A stretch of 64,000 nucleotides of DNA from Sipunculus nudus (GCA_026874595.1 CM049316.1:27635339-27699338), one strand, 5' to 3'; numbered from the stretch's first letter, positions 11,348 through 25,522 are shown. Translations and numbers: made by a program. Notes: generated by a model not told the origin, from the sequence alone.

Positions 11348-11803
11348 AAAATCCCCTGCATCTGTGGCTCAGTGGTAGAGCGCAGGACTCAAAGCCGGGA
11401 GATTGTGGGTTCGAATCTTTGCCAAGGCGGTGAGGTTTTTCACAGTCGGCCCCCACCCAGGTTGAGCGCTCTGCAGGCTTAATGGAAGGCTTTGCCCCAC
11501 AGCCGTGTATCACTCACATATGAGTGCATCTTAGGGGGGTTCCTCGGTGTCATGACCCAGCAATGGGGATGATTACACACCCAGGACCTGCAGGTGTGGT
11601 AGACACCGGGCCTGGGTGACACCAGGATACAAAATAAAAATGATAGGAAGTGCGTGCTACCACCCTGTCAAGTAGTCCCAAACCGAAATGGATACCCTGC
11701 AGATGAACATACTTAGGTTAAGAATTAGATAAATCAGCATTAAAAAATGGAGGCAGTTACCTCCCCCCCCCCCCCCCCCCCCAAAAAAAAATCCCCTGCA
11801 TCT
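11348..11803 (+). mobile_element. tRNA-derived SINE with 16-bp target-site duplication
   Basis: The SINE body is 11364-11787. Its head has an RNA polymerase III A box (TGGCTCAGTGG, 11365-11375) and B box (GGTTCGAATC, 11408-11417), with TAGAGCGCAGGACTC between them as in a tRNA. The body follows, with GCTTTGCCCCACAGC shared with the copy at the window's right end. The tail is C20 then A (11763-11787). AAAATCCCCTGCATCT occurs exactly at 11348-11363 and 11788-11803, flanking the element; this is the duplication expected of target-primed reverse transcription. The first few tRNA bases are missing. The parent tRNA was not determined. Confidence 0.88.
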
Positions 11804-12220
11804 TTCATCAACATGCTGTAAGCCAGAAAATGCCAGTCCCATGGTATACAGGCTGTTCACGTGCATGTCTATAACACATGGGGGCCCACCAAAATGATCA
11901 AACCACATTCTACGAGGACATCAATCTGGCAGCAAGTCAGATGAACCATGGTTTTGCTAATGGCATTTTGCAACTAGTGATCTTTTAACATCCACGCATA
12001 TGCAACCAACCTGAACCACCTTCAGTTGCATGGTTTTCTGTTGGTCAACACAGACCCATGTACCGTGTTCACTAACAGCTTATAGATATACAAGGTCATA
12101 CACTCATCACAGAGGCATTGTATGCACCTTTCTTAGCTGGAATTACATTCTGTTCATTAAAATGTAGGCAGAGTATGCCAGAAATCACATAGTTGAAGAT
12201 TACACACTTTTAATTATGAT
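11804..12220 (+). repeat. Dispersed repeat G, copy 2 (uninterrupted)
   Basis: Matches copy 1 (540-1830) and the minus-strand copy near 43 kb: GGGGGCCCACCAAAATGATC, TCTGGCAGCAAGTCAGATGA, TATGCAACC, then TTTCTGTTGGTCAACAC, AGCTTATAGATA and GCCAGAAATCAC. It is continuous where copy 1 carries two insertions, so it serves as the empty-site reference. Non-coding; class unknown. Confidence 0.6.
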
Positions 12221-14344
12221 GAGTGTTGAAGCTTAAATACGCAACTCCTCTTTGTGAATTATTTTTTGAGGGACATAATCAGGAGCAATATTTTGCCTAC
12301 TATTTCACTATTAGTTCAGTTTTGCTTTATACAAAAGTTTTCCAGCAAAACCATTCCAGCACTCAATCTCTTTTCCTTGCATATGACTGTTTTACACCTT
12401 GTTATAGCCCTGAGTGTTGGTAAACACAGTCTGTTTACCATAACAAGGCCACATGACCGGAGGTCCGATTAAGAGGGGGCAACATGCAGTGTTTCAGCCA
12501 GCATTAACATTGTATAACATTTTTAGCCAAGTCAGTCAGGGCATCTCCTGATTGGCATGTGTTGTGGCTCCACGCAGCCCACTGCCTGACGCACTGTGTT
12601 TATCTTGACCCCTGCAATCGCGCCCGGTTCACTGTTTTTTACACATGTTTACAGGAGTAAACAAGGGTTTCAAGGCAATATTTTGGCAGGTACAGATTTA
12701 TTTTAAAGGGAAGAAGCTGTTTTTCATGATAACTCAATATGCTTTAAGGTGATTGGGCCCCTTTAAAAGATATGCGATTAAAAAAGAAACTTGATGAATT
12801 ATTAATATAATCTTTTGAGGAAATAATAACCAATCAGCTGATGACATGGCCAGTGAAGTCAGTTTATTATATAATTCTATGGTATATTCAAACAACAGTA
12901 CTCCTGTTCAACATGACATTTCCCACAATATAACCTCAGAACAAAAAGTTGAAGAAATACACATCGGACCATACACCAGATAGGAGCTGGCATTTTAGGA
13001 CAATATATTTTATAAATTTGACATTCTGTTTGACATTTTACATCAATACATATTACATATCATATGACATTTTTTCAGAAGAATATTTTGTTTGGGTTTC
13101 GAAGGCTAACATTCAGGTGCAGCAGAGAGCTAAAAGGAAACTGTCTCGTCTGGCAAATTTGGAAGAAAATACTTCCCTGGCATTTGAGCTTCCTTAAAAG
13201 GAGTGCCTATGAAGAAGCTTTATCGACAGGTGTTATTTGTGACCCGTCCCGACAAAGCTCGTCAAGACGCTGGTTATGCATAATATCTATTAGAAGTGGC
13301 AACCATCAACGTAACGAGATAATGGGTGCTCTGCCTGGAGGGAATACCAAAGGTGTTCCCTTGTTCCTGGACACTGCCAGAAACTGATGGCCAATCTCAT
13401 TCCACCGGCACCAGCTTGCTGTACCAGCTAAATGGAGTGCATGTGGGGGTGTAATGGTTCTCAATGTTGGGTTTTAAACAGGAGGTCTCTCAGTCTCCAT
13501 CTGTTTCTACCTGTCATCTTCTACAGGAAACATTCCAGCCAAAGTCTTAACTGAAATAGTGCACAATTTCATCTACAATTAAGGAATTTGGCAAGATCAG
13601 AGCTGCCAAACTGCAAGATTCTTATATAAAACTTTTGTCAGTTAATTTTTGTCAGAAAACTATTAACCATAAATTATTTAGAACTTGTTTAAGTGGAAGC
13701 AGTTAGTGAATTGCAAACCCTAAAATGCAACAATGAAGTCTTAAGCATACACTAAATAAGCATAACATAATAAGTGATATATCTAATAAGAAATGCTGAA
13801 ATTGCCAAAGTTTGAACAGAAAAAGAAAGAACTTTTTTCCCATTAATCAGAAAGTCCCTTGTCTTAATGTCTTAATTTTATTAATAGTTCATTTGTTTTT
13901 CCAGGAAATCAAATAAGAATTTTTTGTCATATTTTGAATTTAAATTCAAACATTTTTGGTATAAATCCACAAAATAAATGACCTGGCTTCTGTATTTGGA
14001 CTTAACTTAGCTACAATTAAGATAATTACAGAATTTTGTTCAATAAATATACATGACTCCATCCAGAGGTTTGGTCATTAAATTGATATTTGATGAAAGA
14101 GCTGCAGGAAATTAATGTTCAAGCGGAGGATGATGGAAAATTTTAGGATGAATCATATAATATATTTGCAGGAAATTACATTTAATATGATATTCCTGAT
14201 ACTCAAAAGACCCCAAAGTCACAGTTATACAGATAATGAGGAACAGCAGAATTTTACCAAGACATATCATATATACATATCATAGTGTACTGTTTATACA
14301 GGTGTGATGTTGAATGAGTTCTATAATGAATCAAACGCCCACTG
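12221..14344. other. Intronic stretch, little recognised
   Basis: A short segment near 12745-12770 (GGTGATTGGGCCCCTTTAA) is also at 43180-43200 next to repeat G, so the end of another G-like copy may lie here. The readings at 12949-13387 have no recognisable family. Confidence 0.5.
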
Positions 14345-14990
14345 GTACTGGTAGAAATACATAGGGACCCTATTGTACTGATTATCCACAATGTCCATGG
14401 GAGGATGGTGCGTATGAGCTAGCACTGCTTTATTCTATGGTATTGTTATATGCAGCGCTGGTGGCCATGAGAAACTCCCTGATTAATAACTGATGATTTC
14501 GACATCTTCAATGATCTCTGGTTACAGCAAAGGGTACTTTGATTTGGAGAACACCCATTGATGAGTTCCTTTTGTCAAGATCAGAGAGAATTTACAGAAA
14601 TGATTTATCTAATGTATATTATTTTACTATACAAAATGTCATTTAATGATATTATACCCGAAGAAATATGTGAGGACCCTATTGTACTGGTACATGGTTA
14701 TAAATCTACAATGACCAAGGACTAGCAGGTTCCACGGCTTTGTCCTAAGGTACATCGTATTGTTTTCTGTAGCCCAGGGGGCCTTGAGCATCTCTGTGCT
14801 TAATAACTGACCCTTGCCTCATCTTCCTGATCTCAAGTAACAGTGTTCTGTTCAACAATGACTTTGATCTGGAGACCATGCATCAATGTGTCTCTTTTGT
14901 CAAGATTTGACAGGATATGCAGCAACTTTTTATCTTATGTATATCATTTTACAATACAACATATTTGTCATTTTACGATACATATCTGGT
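14345..14990. repeat. Diverged tandem duplication, about 310-325 bp per unit
   Basis: Two units share, in order: ACCCTATTGTACTG (14367 and 14676), TCCACAATG versus TCTACAATG, a CTAGCA-GCTTT segment, GCTTAATAACTGA-type sequence, TTTGTCAAGAT (14571 and 14896) and ATGTATAT-ATTTTAC. Spacing drifts from 309 to 325 bp, showing indels. Non-coding and old. Confidence 0.65.
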
Positions 14991-15894
14991 CATCTATATT
15001 CAGACACTGTTCCAACCGATTCACCATTTCCCCCTATTACTTTTTGTTATTGCTTTTTTATATCACATTTCTCCTGCGCTAGCTTAAATGCTGATTCAGC
15101 AACCTTGATTTATTGTAAAATACAAGATGTATACCAATGAATTAGCATTTCTTCACTAACAGTGTTTGCCAGTCTGATATCTGCAGAGTTAAAAAGTTGC
15201 AGCATCTCACCAAGATGATGTATCTTTAAGTACTGCTGTCACCTTCCATCTGACCGATGTGGGATTTGAGTTTTGGATATTCTGCCAGGTATCTCCTGTA
15301 TCTAACCATACATTCCCTATCGCATTTACCAATGTAAGGCATCCCACGAGCCCATGCACATCTTTTTGACTCAATCACCTCAGAGGAGGTGAAAATTAAG
15401 GAATTTTTCCCATCAATATAGTTATTAGATTAAATTAAGGTATACAATTTTGTGTTCGTCATGGGAGTCTGGAGGAATCCACTAAATCTGGATTTGATCT
15501 GAATATATGTTAGAGGATTTCCTTTTCTTCAAGCAGAGTGAATCTATGTTGTGAAAATATATTTTCACAATCCTGGCCATCAGGAAACCCCATTAAAATA
15601 AGATTTGATGTTTCTGCATGAGGATCCAAGGTTATATTCTCTTTTAGAGTCCATCTTAAGCTTTTTAATTATTACAGATAACACTGGAAGATCAGGCCTA
15701 AAATCAGCTGGTTTGTCCAGTGGCCAGCACAGGCCCCACCACACAATGCAGTCAATGATTTAATCCCAGCAGATAAAGAGACAGGTTGTTCAGAATGATT
15801 TCTTTCAATTTCTTTGACACAAGTTTGAATGTCCAGCCTTGGCAGGGGTATTTAACTATACTTACAGCTTCTCAAACATGAATTAAGAGCTCTA

Positions 15895-15942
<48 letters not shown>

Positions 15943-16262
15943 CAATGTTTAAATAAATCTATAACTTGTTCAAGTGTTTTGAAATTAATTCTTTATATAA
16001 TACTTAAATTATCTGTGTGCCACATGTGTTTGAAATACATGCTTTCAATAATGCTTTTGCAATGTTACATTTTTATGCACATAAAAACCTCTCCTTCTAG
16101 ATATGTTTATGTATCAAGAGCACCCCTCTATTCCAAACATTTCATGAAAGCAAACTTATATGGTCTTGGCCTCTTTAATGTGGGCACCTCTCTAAAACGG
16201 GAAAAAAACACAGGTACTTCAGATTCCGTAAATGGAAGTTACATTTTTCTTCTTTTGTATTA
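14991..16262. other. Intronic stretch with (AT)20 microsatellite
   Basis: The only feature is a pure AT dinucleotide run at 15899-15938 (20 repeats). Nothing else is recognised. Confidence 0.7.
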
Positions 16263-16540
16263 CAGTGAAACCTGTGTATTAAAATAAGACCACCCATAGG
16301 ACTTACCAAAAGTGGTCTTAATTCACAGGTGGTCTTATTAGACAGGTCAGTTATAACCAATGTGAGTGCTTTTGATTCACTCAAAAGTGGTTTTAATATA
16401 CTGGTGGTCTTTTTAGACAGGTCAGTTATAACCAATGTGACTGTTTTTTGGGTTCACTCAAGGATTGTCTTAACAGACCGTTGGTCTTAATGGACAGGTG
16501 GTCTTATTAGACAGGTCGTCTTTCTGAAAGGTTCGACAGT
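16263..16540. mobile_element. Degraded pogo/Tigger-type MITE
   Basis: The left end CAGTGAAACCTGTG follows TA. Inside are inverted AAGACCACC (about 16285) and GGTGGTCTTA (about 16498), and the right end AAGGTTCGACAGT is a decayed inverse of the left. The segment AGACAGGTCAGTTATAACCA is present twice (near 16340 and 16415). CAGTG-type ends with TA flanks are usual for pogo-related elements. The right terminus is eroded, so boundaries are approximate. Confidence 0.5.
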
Positions 16541-19500
16541 CTAATCAATGAACATGTCACCACTTAAAGTATCTTTCAGACCTTCAATTCTGTCAAACAT
16601 TAGCAGCTAGAGACTGACGCATGATGCTGTGTGCTCCTCAAGTATATAATGAAAATCCATCTTATGTATTACACTTCGTCAGTGTAACATATGCCACCAG
16701 TTACAGCATCTCTATTATTGTACCTATTTTGGGTTTAAACCTGAGCCAGCAATAAGCTGCCGGTTTGCAGCTAAACAAATCATACAGCTCAGTTACCACA
16801 TTTCCCCTGTGAACCAACAGACAATAAGGTCCCTATCCTGGGGGGAATGAGCCAGGGAGATGGCCTTTACAAATCACATGCCCCCTGTGGCTACTTATCT
16901 TGCTGATGTCTCAAATGCGATTATGTCTAGGGAATCTGTCAATCAAGGCATACTCTTATACTGTCAGCATACTCTTGATACCAAAAAATAAGCTTGACAT
17001 GCATTTTTTTACTAACCGCATGGACAACTGATGTTTTAGATGTGTTACCAACTGTTTACCTCTTGATATAAGTATCAATGATATGTCCTGAAGAGGCTGC
17101 AGTAAAATTCAAAGATACATTCTCACTGCCATTTTTTTTAAATCATTAATAATGTGTGTTTTGAAATATATAATATTTTTGCTAGTGGTGTGTTCTGTGG
17201 AGTTTTGAAGTGTCTGTAACTTTTATGACAGTGGTATATTTCAAAACTGAAGTGTCTGCAAGACAGTTAATATAAGTACTTCTATAACTGACTACTGGTA
17301 AGCATATAGCTACATCATTACCAAATGTGGTAACTTAAAGTTTAAGTCCTTAACAAAACTGATATTTTATCTAAATTCCCTTACTTAAAACTGATCTGAA
17401 CAATTACGACAAAAAAGTAAGCCTTAACTTTATTGATAATATATCCATATATGAACCCAAGATAATAATCAATATTAAATCAAGACAGCTAAACCCAGTA
17501 TTAGCAATGCAAAGTTTCCAAACCTGAGCCATTAACTGTTATCAACATTAATCCCAATAACTAGCAATACCATAAAAGCAGACTTTCACCATAACCCCTT
17601 GACCAGTTGGTAATGGATGTTCTGAAAATAAATGGCCATGGCAGCTCTCCACAAGAAGTCCTGATGAGGGACACATACAGTTCGGTAAAACTACTCGCTA
17701 TTCATGGACCCCCATCATCCCATTTCGCAGGACCAGTGTGTTCCACTTAACATGCTAATTTGTGCCACAATTGGCGGAACCTGGCAGGGACCCAGGATAA
17801 AATAAGGTTAAAGTCAGTGACTTTAGGTTGTAATCTAAAACCCTGACAATAGTGGCTCCACAATGAAAATGGGAAATTAGTCTGGTTTTAGGTCTCTCAT
17901 TCAGGGGAATCTGGACTCTGATCTTGTTTTCCCCGGTGCCAGGACTGGTAATGATACAGCCTGTATGAGGGGCATGGCAGACGATGGACTTATGCGAAAC
18001 ACCATCTGACTGAGATGCAAGCTGTTTTATAATGTTTTTAATAGAGCAAAGATTTTATGGCTTTTTCTGGTAGTATAAAGGATATTATCATATCACACAA
18101 TATCACCAACAACTTATCAAGTTTATGATTTTTGCAACAAACAAACACTTCCTGCCAGAAGTCCAGAGAGCCAAATAATAATAGTAGTACCTAGCTGTTC
18201 TGGTAGAACAGGCATCATCAAAGATTCTATGAAAATATTCCCATAATATCAGTCATCATATATAGTTATTATATATGTGCCATTTATTTCTGATAAATAG
18301 ATCATATACAAATAAGTGTTTTTATACAGAGAATAACATGTCATGATTTTTTTTTCATTTTTTTTATATTTATTGTTTTTAACACCTAAGTTTAACCTTT
18401 CAAATATCATGACTTTTTCTTTTTATTTTAAATACTTAAAATCCCATAATAATGTGCAGGGAGGTAAAAAGGGTCAATCTTTTTTCAAAACAAGTTTAGT
18501 CAAAACACTGATTGTAATAGTGATCAATGCTTTGACAAACTTGGATTAATAATTGTCAATGTAAAAAATGTAAATTTGTATAATCACAAATATATTATAT
18601 CAGTTGTCCAGCTGTTAAAACATATTTTTTTACCTTTAATCAGGATGTCTTTAAACACTTCACAGTGGTAAAATGAACTGAGGAAGGAATATATTGGAAT
18701 ATACTGGCTTTCAGATGAAACTTATTACTTGATTAATAAAGAAGCATTCTCTAGCTGCACTTAAATCAGCTGTACCCATCAGGTGCATGTTTTATCATCT
18801 TATTTATTTCATGTCCTCTGGTAAACAATGAAACTGAAACATTAGTCATGACAGTTCACCCTGAAGGCCATTTTCATAACCTGGTGTGGAAATAGGATAA
18901 GTCAGGCTTCAGAATAGTATGTCCTCATTTTCAAAATCTATTTCATCATTTTCAAGTGTGTTTGTATGAGCCATGACGGGGCTGAGCCTGAGGTGCTGCT
19001 GTGTGTGTTAACAACAGATTACTTGCATCTAACACACACATACCACACCCGTGCATTATTTGACTAGTTGATCACCTGAGACCGATAGAGGTTTGAGGAG
19101 GGATTATTTCTTAGATCTCAATTATTTTGTGACAGCTTCTTATGTTAGTAAATCCTTACCCAAGTAGATTTATCTTCTTCAATTAAAACAAGTTTGGTCT
19201 CCAATGATTTAAATTCTATATTCAGGCATGTGATGCCTTCAACTGATCAAATGTACAAGTTACTATTTTTCCAAATGGTATTTTAGTAAATTATCAATTA
19301 ATTAACTGTAAAATCAAAATTCTCTAATAAAATAACAAAGATAACCTCCACTCTCAGAAAACAAATCAATATAGATGCATAGACTGAGAAAAGAATAAAA
19401 TTTGGTGCAGTCATTTTTGAGATAAATGGAATAGACAGCCAATGTTTGCCGCGAGTGGAAAATAAAAAACTCAATAAATAACATGATCCTTTATATTCAT

Positions 19501-20597
19501 GCAGGAATGAGCATTAATAAAAAAAAAGTGAGAGTGTTAAGCCATTGTAGGATGTTTTGAGTCCAGATACCGGAAGCCTGTTATCCTGGCAGCGTTTTCA
19601 GGATACCACTCCAGGAAGTAACCTGCCGTGCATGTCATAACAAGCAGATTTACGACACCTTGGATTCAGGTATAAAACACAACTTGGCAAATCAGGTGAC
19701 AACAAGCATAAAATATAATAAACCAACACCAGATTATAACCTATTTGTAGCAGGATACACAACAGCAGTAAAGAACCTTTTTCTGATCTAACACAAAACG
19801 TTTTTTAACCATTGTAGCAAACAGTAAATTTTATGTAATAACTGTAAATAAGTAAAGGAAGATAAACAGATTTTCTTCGAATTTTCCATGGTGATAGAAA
19901 TGTGTAAATGATGTATATTCTTTCAATTTGAGTATTAAATGTAGAGACTTAATACTGGTATGTGAGGAGACCTATCAAGGACCCACCCTGATAATAAGTT
20001 AGGATTTGTGACCTGTTATCAGATGGCTTGACACCTTGATGGCGGACAGATAAAGGCCCATGGGATACAACCTGGGTATTTGACCCTACCAGTAGTTTAT
20101 GCCAACTACTGCTTCAGTTGGCTGTCACACGAAACACTTCAAATTAAGTCATGGAATAAGTCAAGAAATTATTAGCTAGATGGCAGCAGTGTTGACTGAC
20201 ATGCTTTCAGTTAGGCCATGATAACTGCGTCTGGTATGAGGCAGTGATTCAAAACAAATACAATGCAGCGCCACCTGTGCACTTCTAGCTGGTTTCAGTA
20301 TGCCATCCACTGAATAAAGGGAGTGAAGCAAAAATTTATAACTTTATATTCATGCAGCCTCTCTGTATTTGCCATTTTCTGGAAGAAAAATTCAGTGAAT
20401 TTTCTGTAGTAATTTTTCTAAATTCCGGGATAATTATTTTGGATTTATTTCAAGTCCGTTTGAAACATCTTAAAGTTGTAGTGGTAAACAAGTTGACACT
20501 TATATAACACTGAATACACTTGCAAGTAATAAACCCCCACTGAGTCATGTACTGACTGGTGGGTGTGCTGCTTGCAAGGTAACATGAGTCAAAATCA
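16541..20597. other. Intronic stretch of 4 kb, nothing recognised
   Basis: Unique AT-rich sequence with no repeat matching elsewhere in the window. A mixed-composition patch at about 17580-17830 stands out slightly from the surroundings but has no ORF or known motif. Confidence 0.55.
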
Positions 20598-20777
20598 ACA
20601 AGTGACCCATGGGTCATGACGCTCAGCTGACAGGGAAGAGATTCACAAAAGGAAATTTTATCATCAGAATGGTAGATACCCATTCAACTGAAGCGTCAAA
20701 CAGATTAACCAACAGGCCAAGATTTAGTCTGTATTTATATATCTGAAAAATAGAGAAAAAATGTGTAAACTTTAAAA

Positions 20778-22590
20778 ACTAGAATACGGGTAGCCGACAA
20801 GTGACTACGTGTATCCGCCAAAATCAGAGTGGAACGGGTGAAGTGAGGCATGGATTGAGTGGCAAGGGGAAACAGAGTGAGGTTTGTTGCATATTAGCAT
20901 GGATGTCTGCAGCCTAAATGTGTATGTAGGTTGTGCAACCTACCACAAATCCAGAAAGCTGTCCAAGTTGTATACATATGCAAAATTTTAGGCAGAAAAG
21001 TCAAACCACTACATGGATATGAGTGATTTTAGCCCACGGCAAACAAACAGACAGACGCTGTGCAAAAATGGTTGCAGGTGGCCCCTCCAGTTTTGTGTAT
21101 GATAAAGATCTATGTGAGATCTAAACACAAGCACAATTTTGGCCCAATTGGTCAAATGGTTCCTGAGATATTAGCTTGGATGTGTGCAGCGTTAACTAGA
21201 ATGTAGGTGGCGCCACCTGTCATAAAATCAAGAAAGCTATCCAGGATGTATAAACCTGCAAAATTTTAGGCAGTTATGTTAAACCACTATAGAGAAATGA
21301 GTGATTTTAGGCCACGGCAGACAAACAGACAGACGCTGTGCAAAAAGTGCAAAAATGGTTGCAGGTGGCCCCTCCAGTTTTGTGTATGATAAAGACCTAT
21401 GTGAGATCTATACACATACAAAATTTTGGCCCAATCGTTCAAACGGTTCCAGAGATATGAGCTTGGATGTCTGCAGCATAAACTAGAATAAAGGTGGCGC
21501 CACCTGTCATAAAATCAAGAAAGCTATCCAGGATGTATAAAACTGCAAAATTTTAGGCAGATATGTCAAACCACTGCCAAGATGTGAGTGACTTTATTGC
21601 ATGGCAGACAAACAGACAGACGCTGTGCAAGAATGGTTGCAGGTGGTGCCACCAGTTTTGCGTATGATAAAGAGCTATGTTAGATCTATACACATGCAAA
21701 ATTTTGGCCCAATCATTAATGGTTCCCGAGATATGAGCTTGGATGTCATTAGCGAGAACGAGAAAGTAGGTGGCGCCACCTGTCATAAAATCAAGAAAGC
21801 TATCCAGGATGTATACGCATACCGAATTTCAGTTGAATTAGTCAATTCACTGCAGAGATATGAGTGATTTTAACCAAAGGCAGATGAACAGATGGACACT
21901 GTGCAAACATGGATACAGGTGGCGCCACCATTTTTTGTGTATGTTATAGAGCTATCCAAGGACTACATTTGTATAATTTTTATTTCCTGATCAGTCAAAC
22001 GGTTCCTGAGATATGAGCTTGGATGTCATCAGGGTAAACGTGAATGTAGGTGGTGCCACCTGTCATAAAATCAAGAAAGCTACCCAGGATGCATAAAACT
22101 GCAAAATTTTAGGCAGATATGTCAAACCACTGCCAAGATATGAGTGACATTATCACACGGCAGACAAACAGACAGACGCTGTGCAAAAATGGTCGCAGGT
22201 GGCGCCACCAGTTTAGCGTATGATAAAGAGCTATGTTAGATCTATACACATGCACAATTTTGGCCCGATCGGTCAAACGGTTCCCGAGATAAGAGCTTGG
22301 ATGTCATCAGCGTGAATGAGAATGTAGGTTGCGCCACCTGTCATAAAATCAAGAAAGCTATCCAGGATGTATACGCATGCCGAATTTCAGTTGAATTAGT
22401 CAATTCACTGCAGAGATATGAGTGATTTTAACCAAAGGCAGATGAACAGATGGACACTGTGCAAACAGGAAAGCTTGGAAAGCTCATAAAATCAAGTCCC
22501 AGAGGAGCTCTCTGGAAACGAACGCAGCAACGGTGGAGTAACCCGGTCAAAAACATAGTATCCGCAAAACTTCGTTTTGGCGGGTACAAA
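20778..22590 (+). mobile_element. Element B1, nested in A1; six 280-bp units
   Basis: Begins ACTAGAATACGGGTAGCCGA. An imperfect palindrome ACAAGT-GACT-ACGTGT follows, then GTATCCGCCAAAA. Core units of 276-287 bp are marked by CGCCACCTGTCATAAAATCA or its variant at 20934, 21211, 21498, 21774, 22054 and 22332. Each full unit has two GGTGGCGCCACC palindromes about 140 bp apart, CAGACAAACAGACAGACGCT and GAGATATGAGCTTGGATGTC. It ends in a hairpin at 22558-22587 whose right arm TTTTGGCGGGTAC is the reverse complement of the 5' GTATCCGCCAAAA with one mismatch. The flanks GTAAACTTTAAAA and AAATACAGGTGGCTCCACC are contiguous in copy A2 near 33550, proving insertion. The short ORFs are repeat by-products. 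Confidence 0.85.
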
Positions 22591-22907
22591 AATACAGGTG
22601 GCTCCACCAGTCTGCAGAAACTAATAAAAACACTTAATGATCAATATCCATGCAAAGAATCATGGTGATCTCCGCATTAGTTGTTCAGATACTTCAGCTT
22701 TTGTATCAAATTGTCCAATATTCGAGGGATACTTCGGAGTCCTATAGCTTAAAGGATATGGGTAACAGAGACCTAATTTTAAGTTTCCACAGGCACTTTT
22801 CATGGGCCTCCTTACATGACAAGAATGAAGATTCTAGGTCCAGTTGTTGCGATTTGTACCCTGTTGACAGATAACCACATCTTTAAAGGTATCAAAAAAA
22901 GAGAAAA

Positions 22908-25522
22908 ACAAGGGACCTGTGGGTCACGACGCTCAGCTGTTATATATGAAAAAAAAAATATTATTTAGAAATGAGGCACATGCTGGTTTTGTGTGGTAAT
23001 AAATATAAGCTGTATTATGAGTTGTTGTTGTTTAGCTTATGTATGATTTTGATAGTACCTTTGGAGACAGGGAAGAGGATTGATTTCATTTATTTTATTA
23101 ACAATTGGAGTACTATTGTCACACAGATTTTGACTTGGCCATATAACTTATAAGCAGAACATATAATATAAGAGTTTAACTATTTATTAAAAAAAATTAC
23201 AAATACTGTCCCAAATATAATTTTTATTAAAAATATTAAGAGAATCATATGATTTTTTAAAATGAAATATAACTGATATGAAATATAAAATAATATTAAA
23301 GAATATATTCATGAATGCATTCATGAATACATTTTGAAAGTATTTGCATAAGTATTCATATACTTTCATTTTTACCTGAATTCCCATTCTTTATGCAAGA
23401 AATTTTATAATGGAGTACATAATCATATTCGTATTTAAATGCAATTACAAAGTATTCGCACCACGTCTGGTATTTATTCAGTTTTCACCAAACAATGATG
23501 TTGAGAATCCAGAATATACAAAATTCACACATTTAAATAATGATCATAAGTACCTGGTTTTATGGCTTTTATTTATATTAAAAAATAACTGTAAAAAATT
23601 CAATTGGACTAATTTCACATCAATGTACACACCAGACACAGTAGAAATCTAGATTAATATTATCAACTGCATCTTTGTCTATCATTAATTTCCTTCTAAT
23701 GATCCCTAATGATTAGTAATGAATAATATGATTTACTTCTTTATAATTAAAATTGAACTGAAAAATGCCAGGTGACTGCATGGTGTTATTTGGAATATGT
23801 GACATTCTACCCATCGATACAAGATTCTTATATCATCAGTAACTGCAAGTTAATTTCCTGTTATTATAAACTAACGAATTCCTTTTCTATTTTTCTTTAA
23901 TTTGTCATTAAAAACCAATAAAAATTTATTAATTTATTTTTTATTGTTATGTTGTTGGTTAAAACTACTAGATGAGTTGGGTTGGACACCTGGATCAACT
24001 GTGGCTGGCCATAAGCTGCCTGGATTCCTGTATGCCTCGCCTCAAGCGTGCATAATTTGATGAAAGGTCAACAAGGTCAACATACAGGTGACTCAAGAGG
24101 GGCTGGAGAGAGCCAAAGTCTGACAGGGTCTCATAAAAAACATTAATAAAAGCTACAATTTTTGGCCAATTTCTTTCAGCTTTCTAAACTAAAAAGCTGA
24201 AATCCTTATGTATGCATGATATAAAAATTATATCAACAGTGCTCACGGGAAACAAACGTGCCATGGTCACAGCTGGGCAAAATTTAAGGTATTAATTTTA
24301 TATTTATACTAATAACTTATAAAATTTGAAAAATTCAGAACTAATTTTGGGTATTCAATTGAATCTTGATTAAATAATGTTACATCCCTGACAAAAAAAT
24401 CTCTAGCAATGCCCTTGTTAAGGGAGTAAATATATTTGTTGATTTTTTACAAAGTGCATTATGTTTGGGCCCATAACTTAAAACAATTACGCAATACTGA
24501 CATCATTCTGGGATGTGCATAGAGAATGAAAAATATGTATATTGTTTATGATTAAAGTCAGATCAGTGGTTTTGATATTAGGCAGTCTTGAAGTGTAACA
24601 ATGGGTTTTTAATGGAAAAATGAAGTTTTTCATTAATATCTCGAAGGAATTAAGTCCTAGTGACCAAATTCTTGGCATGGTAGGGGATTTTGGAGACATC
24701 TAACTGTATGCCGAATTTAAGGAACTTAGAGCTGAAGCTGGGGAGCTGAGCTTTTGCAAACTGCATAACACTAGCTTGATGTAAACAATATGTTACATGG
24801 TGCTTGAAAACTTGATTAAAATCTACAGTTTTTGATCAACTGGTTTCAAATTTTTGGTGTTAACAGTTGAAATGCTAACAAAAACATGCTGTGAAAATTA
24901 AATCCCCAGTACTTACAGGAAAAAAACGTGCCATGGTCAAAGTTGGGCAAAATTTAAGGTACCAATTTTTTATTTTTATTAATATTTTAAAAAATTTAAA
25001 AGATTTTCATCTAATTTTGGGTATACAATTTAATTTTGATTAATTAAAGTTATATTACTGGAAAAAAGGTCCATAGCATTAACATTTTTTGTGTTAAGTG
25101 ATTAAATATCTTTCCTGATTTTTTACAAAATGCATTATGTTTGGGCCCAGAACTTTTTTAAATTGAATAATACAGACATAATTTCTGGCATGTACATAGG
25201 AACTATATCGAGGAATATTTATGGTAAATATGAGGAAAAACAGATGAGTGGTTTTGATATTAGGCAGTCCTAAAGTGTGAAAATAGGTTTTTAATAAAAA
25301 ATAGAGGTTTTTCCTTAATTTCTCAAAGGAACGAAGTTGCAAAGACCCAGTTTTCGGCTTGGTAGGAGATCTTGGGGACATCTAACATTATGCCGAATTT
25401 TGGATTCCTAGGTCTTACGGTTTCAAAACGTGCCACATCTACGGACGGACGGACAGACGGACGGACGACGGACAATGGACCACGACTATAGCTCAGATGA
25501 CTTATAGTCAGCTGAGCTAAAA
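22908..25522 (+). mobile_element. Element C, nested in A1; two 670-bp units
   Basis: Starts ACAAGGGACCTGTGGGTCAC, then GACGCTCAGCTG, terminal motifs of the A type. About 1.1 kb of very AT-rich sequence follows. Two diverged copies of a roughly 670-bp unit come next (AACGTGCCATGGTCA at 24255 and 24925; GCATTATGTTTGGGCCCA in both). A GACGGACGGACAGACGG tract leads to the 3' hairpin TAGCTCAG/CTGAGCTA (25489-25519) and AAA. The left flank TTTAAAGGT-TC-AAAA and right flank TCGTAAAAATTTGAAAAAAA are continuous in A2 near 33850-33900, so the boundaries are good to a few A residues. Insertion was into an A-rich run. No Rep/helicase ORF. Confidence 0.85.

Noticed and set aside
11364-11420. Possible functional tRNA gene
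   Set aside because: A and B boxes are present but the first bases are missing, the acceptor stem cannot form, and a second copy with the same body and a flanking target duplication shows it is a SINE.
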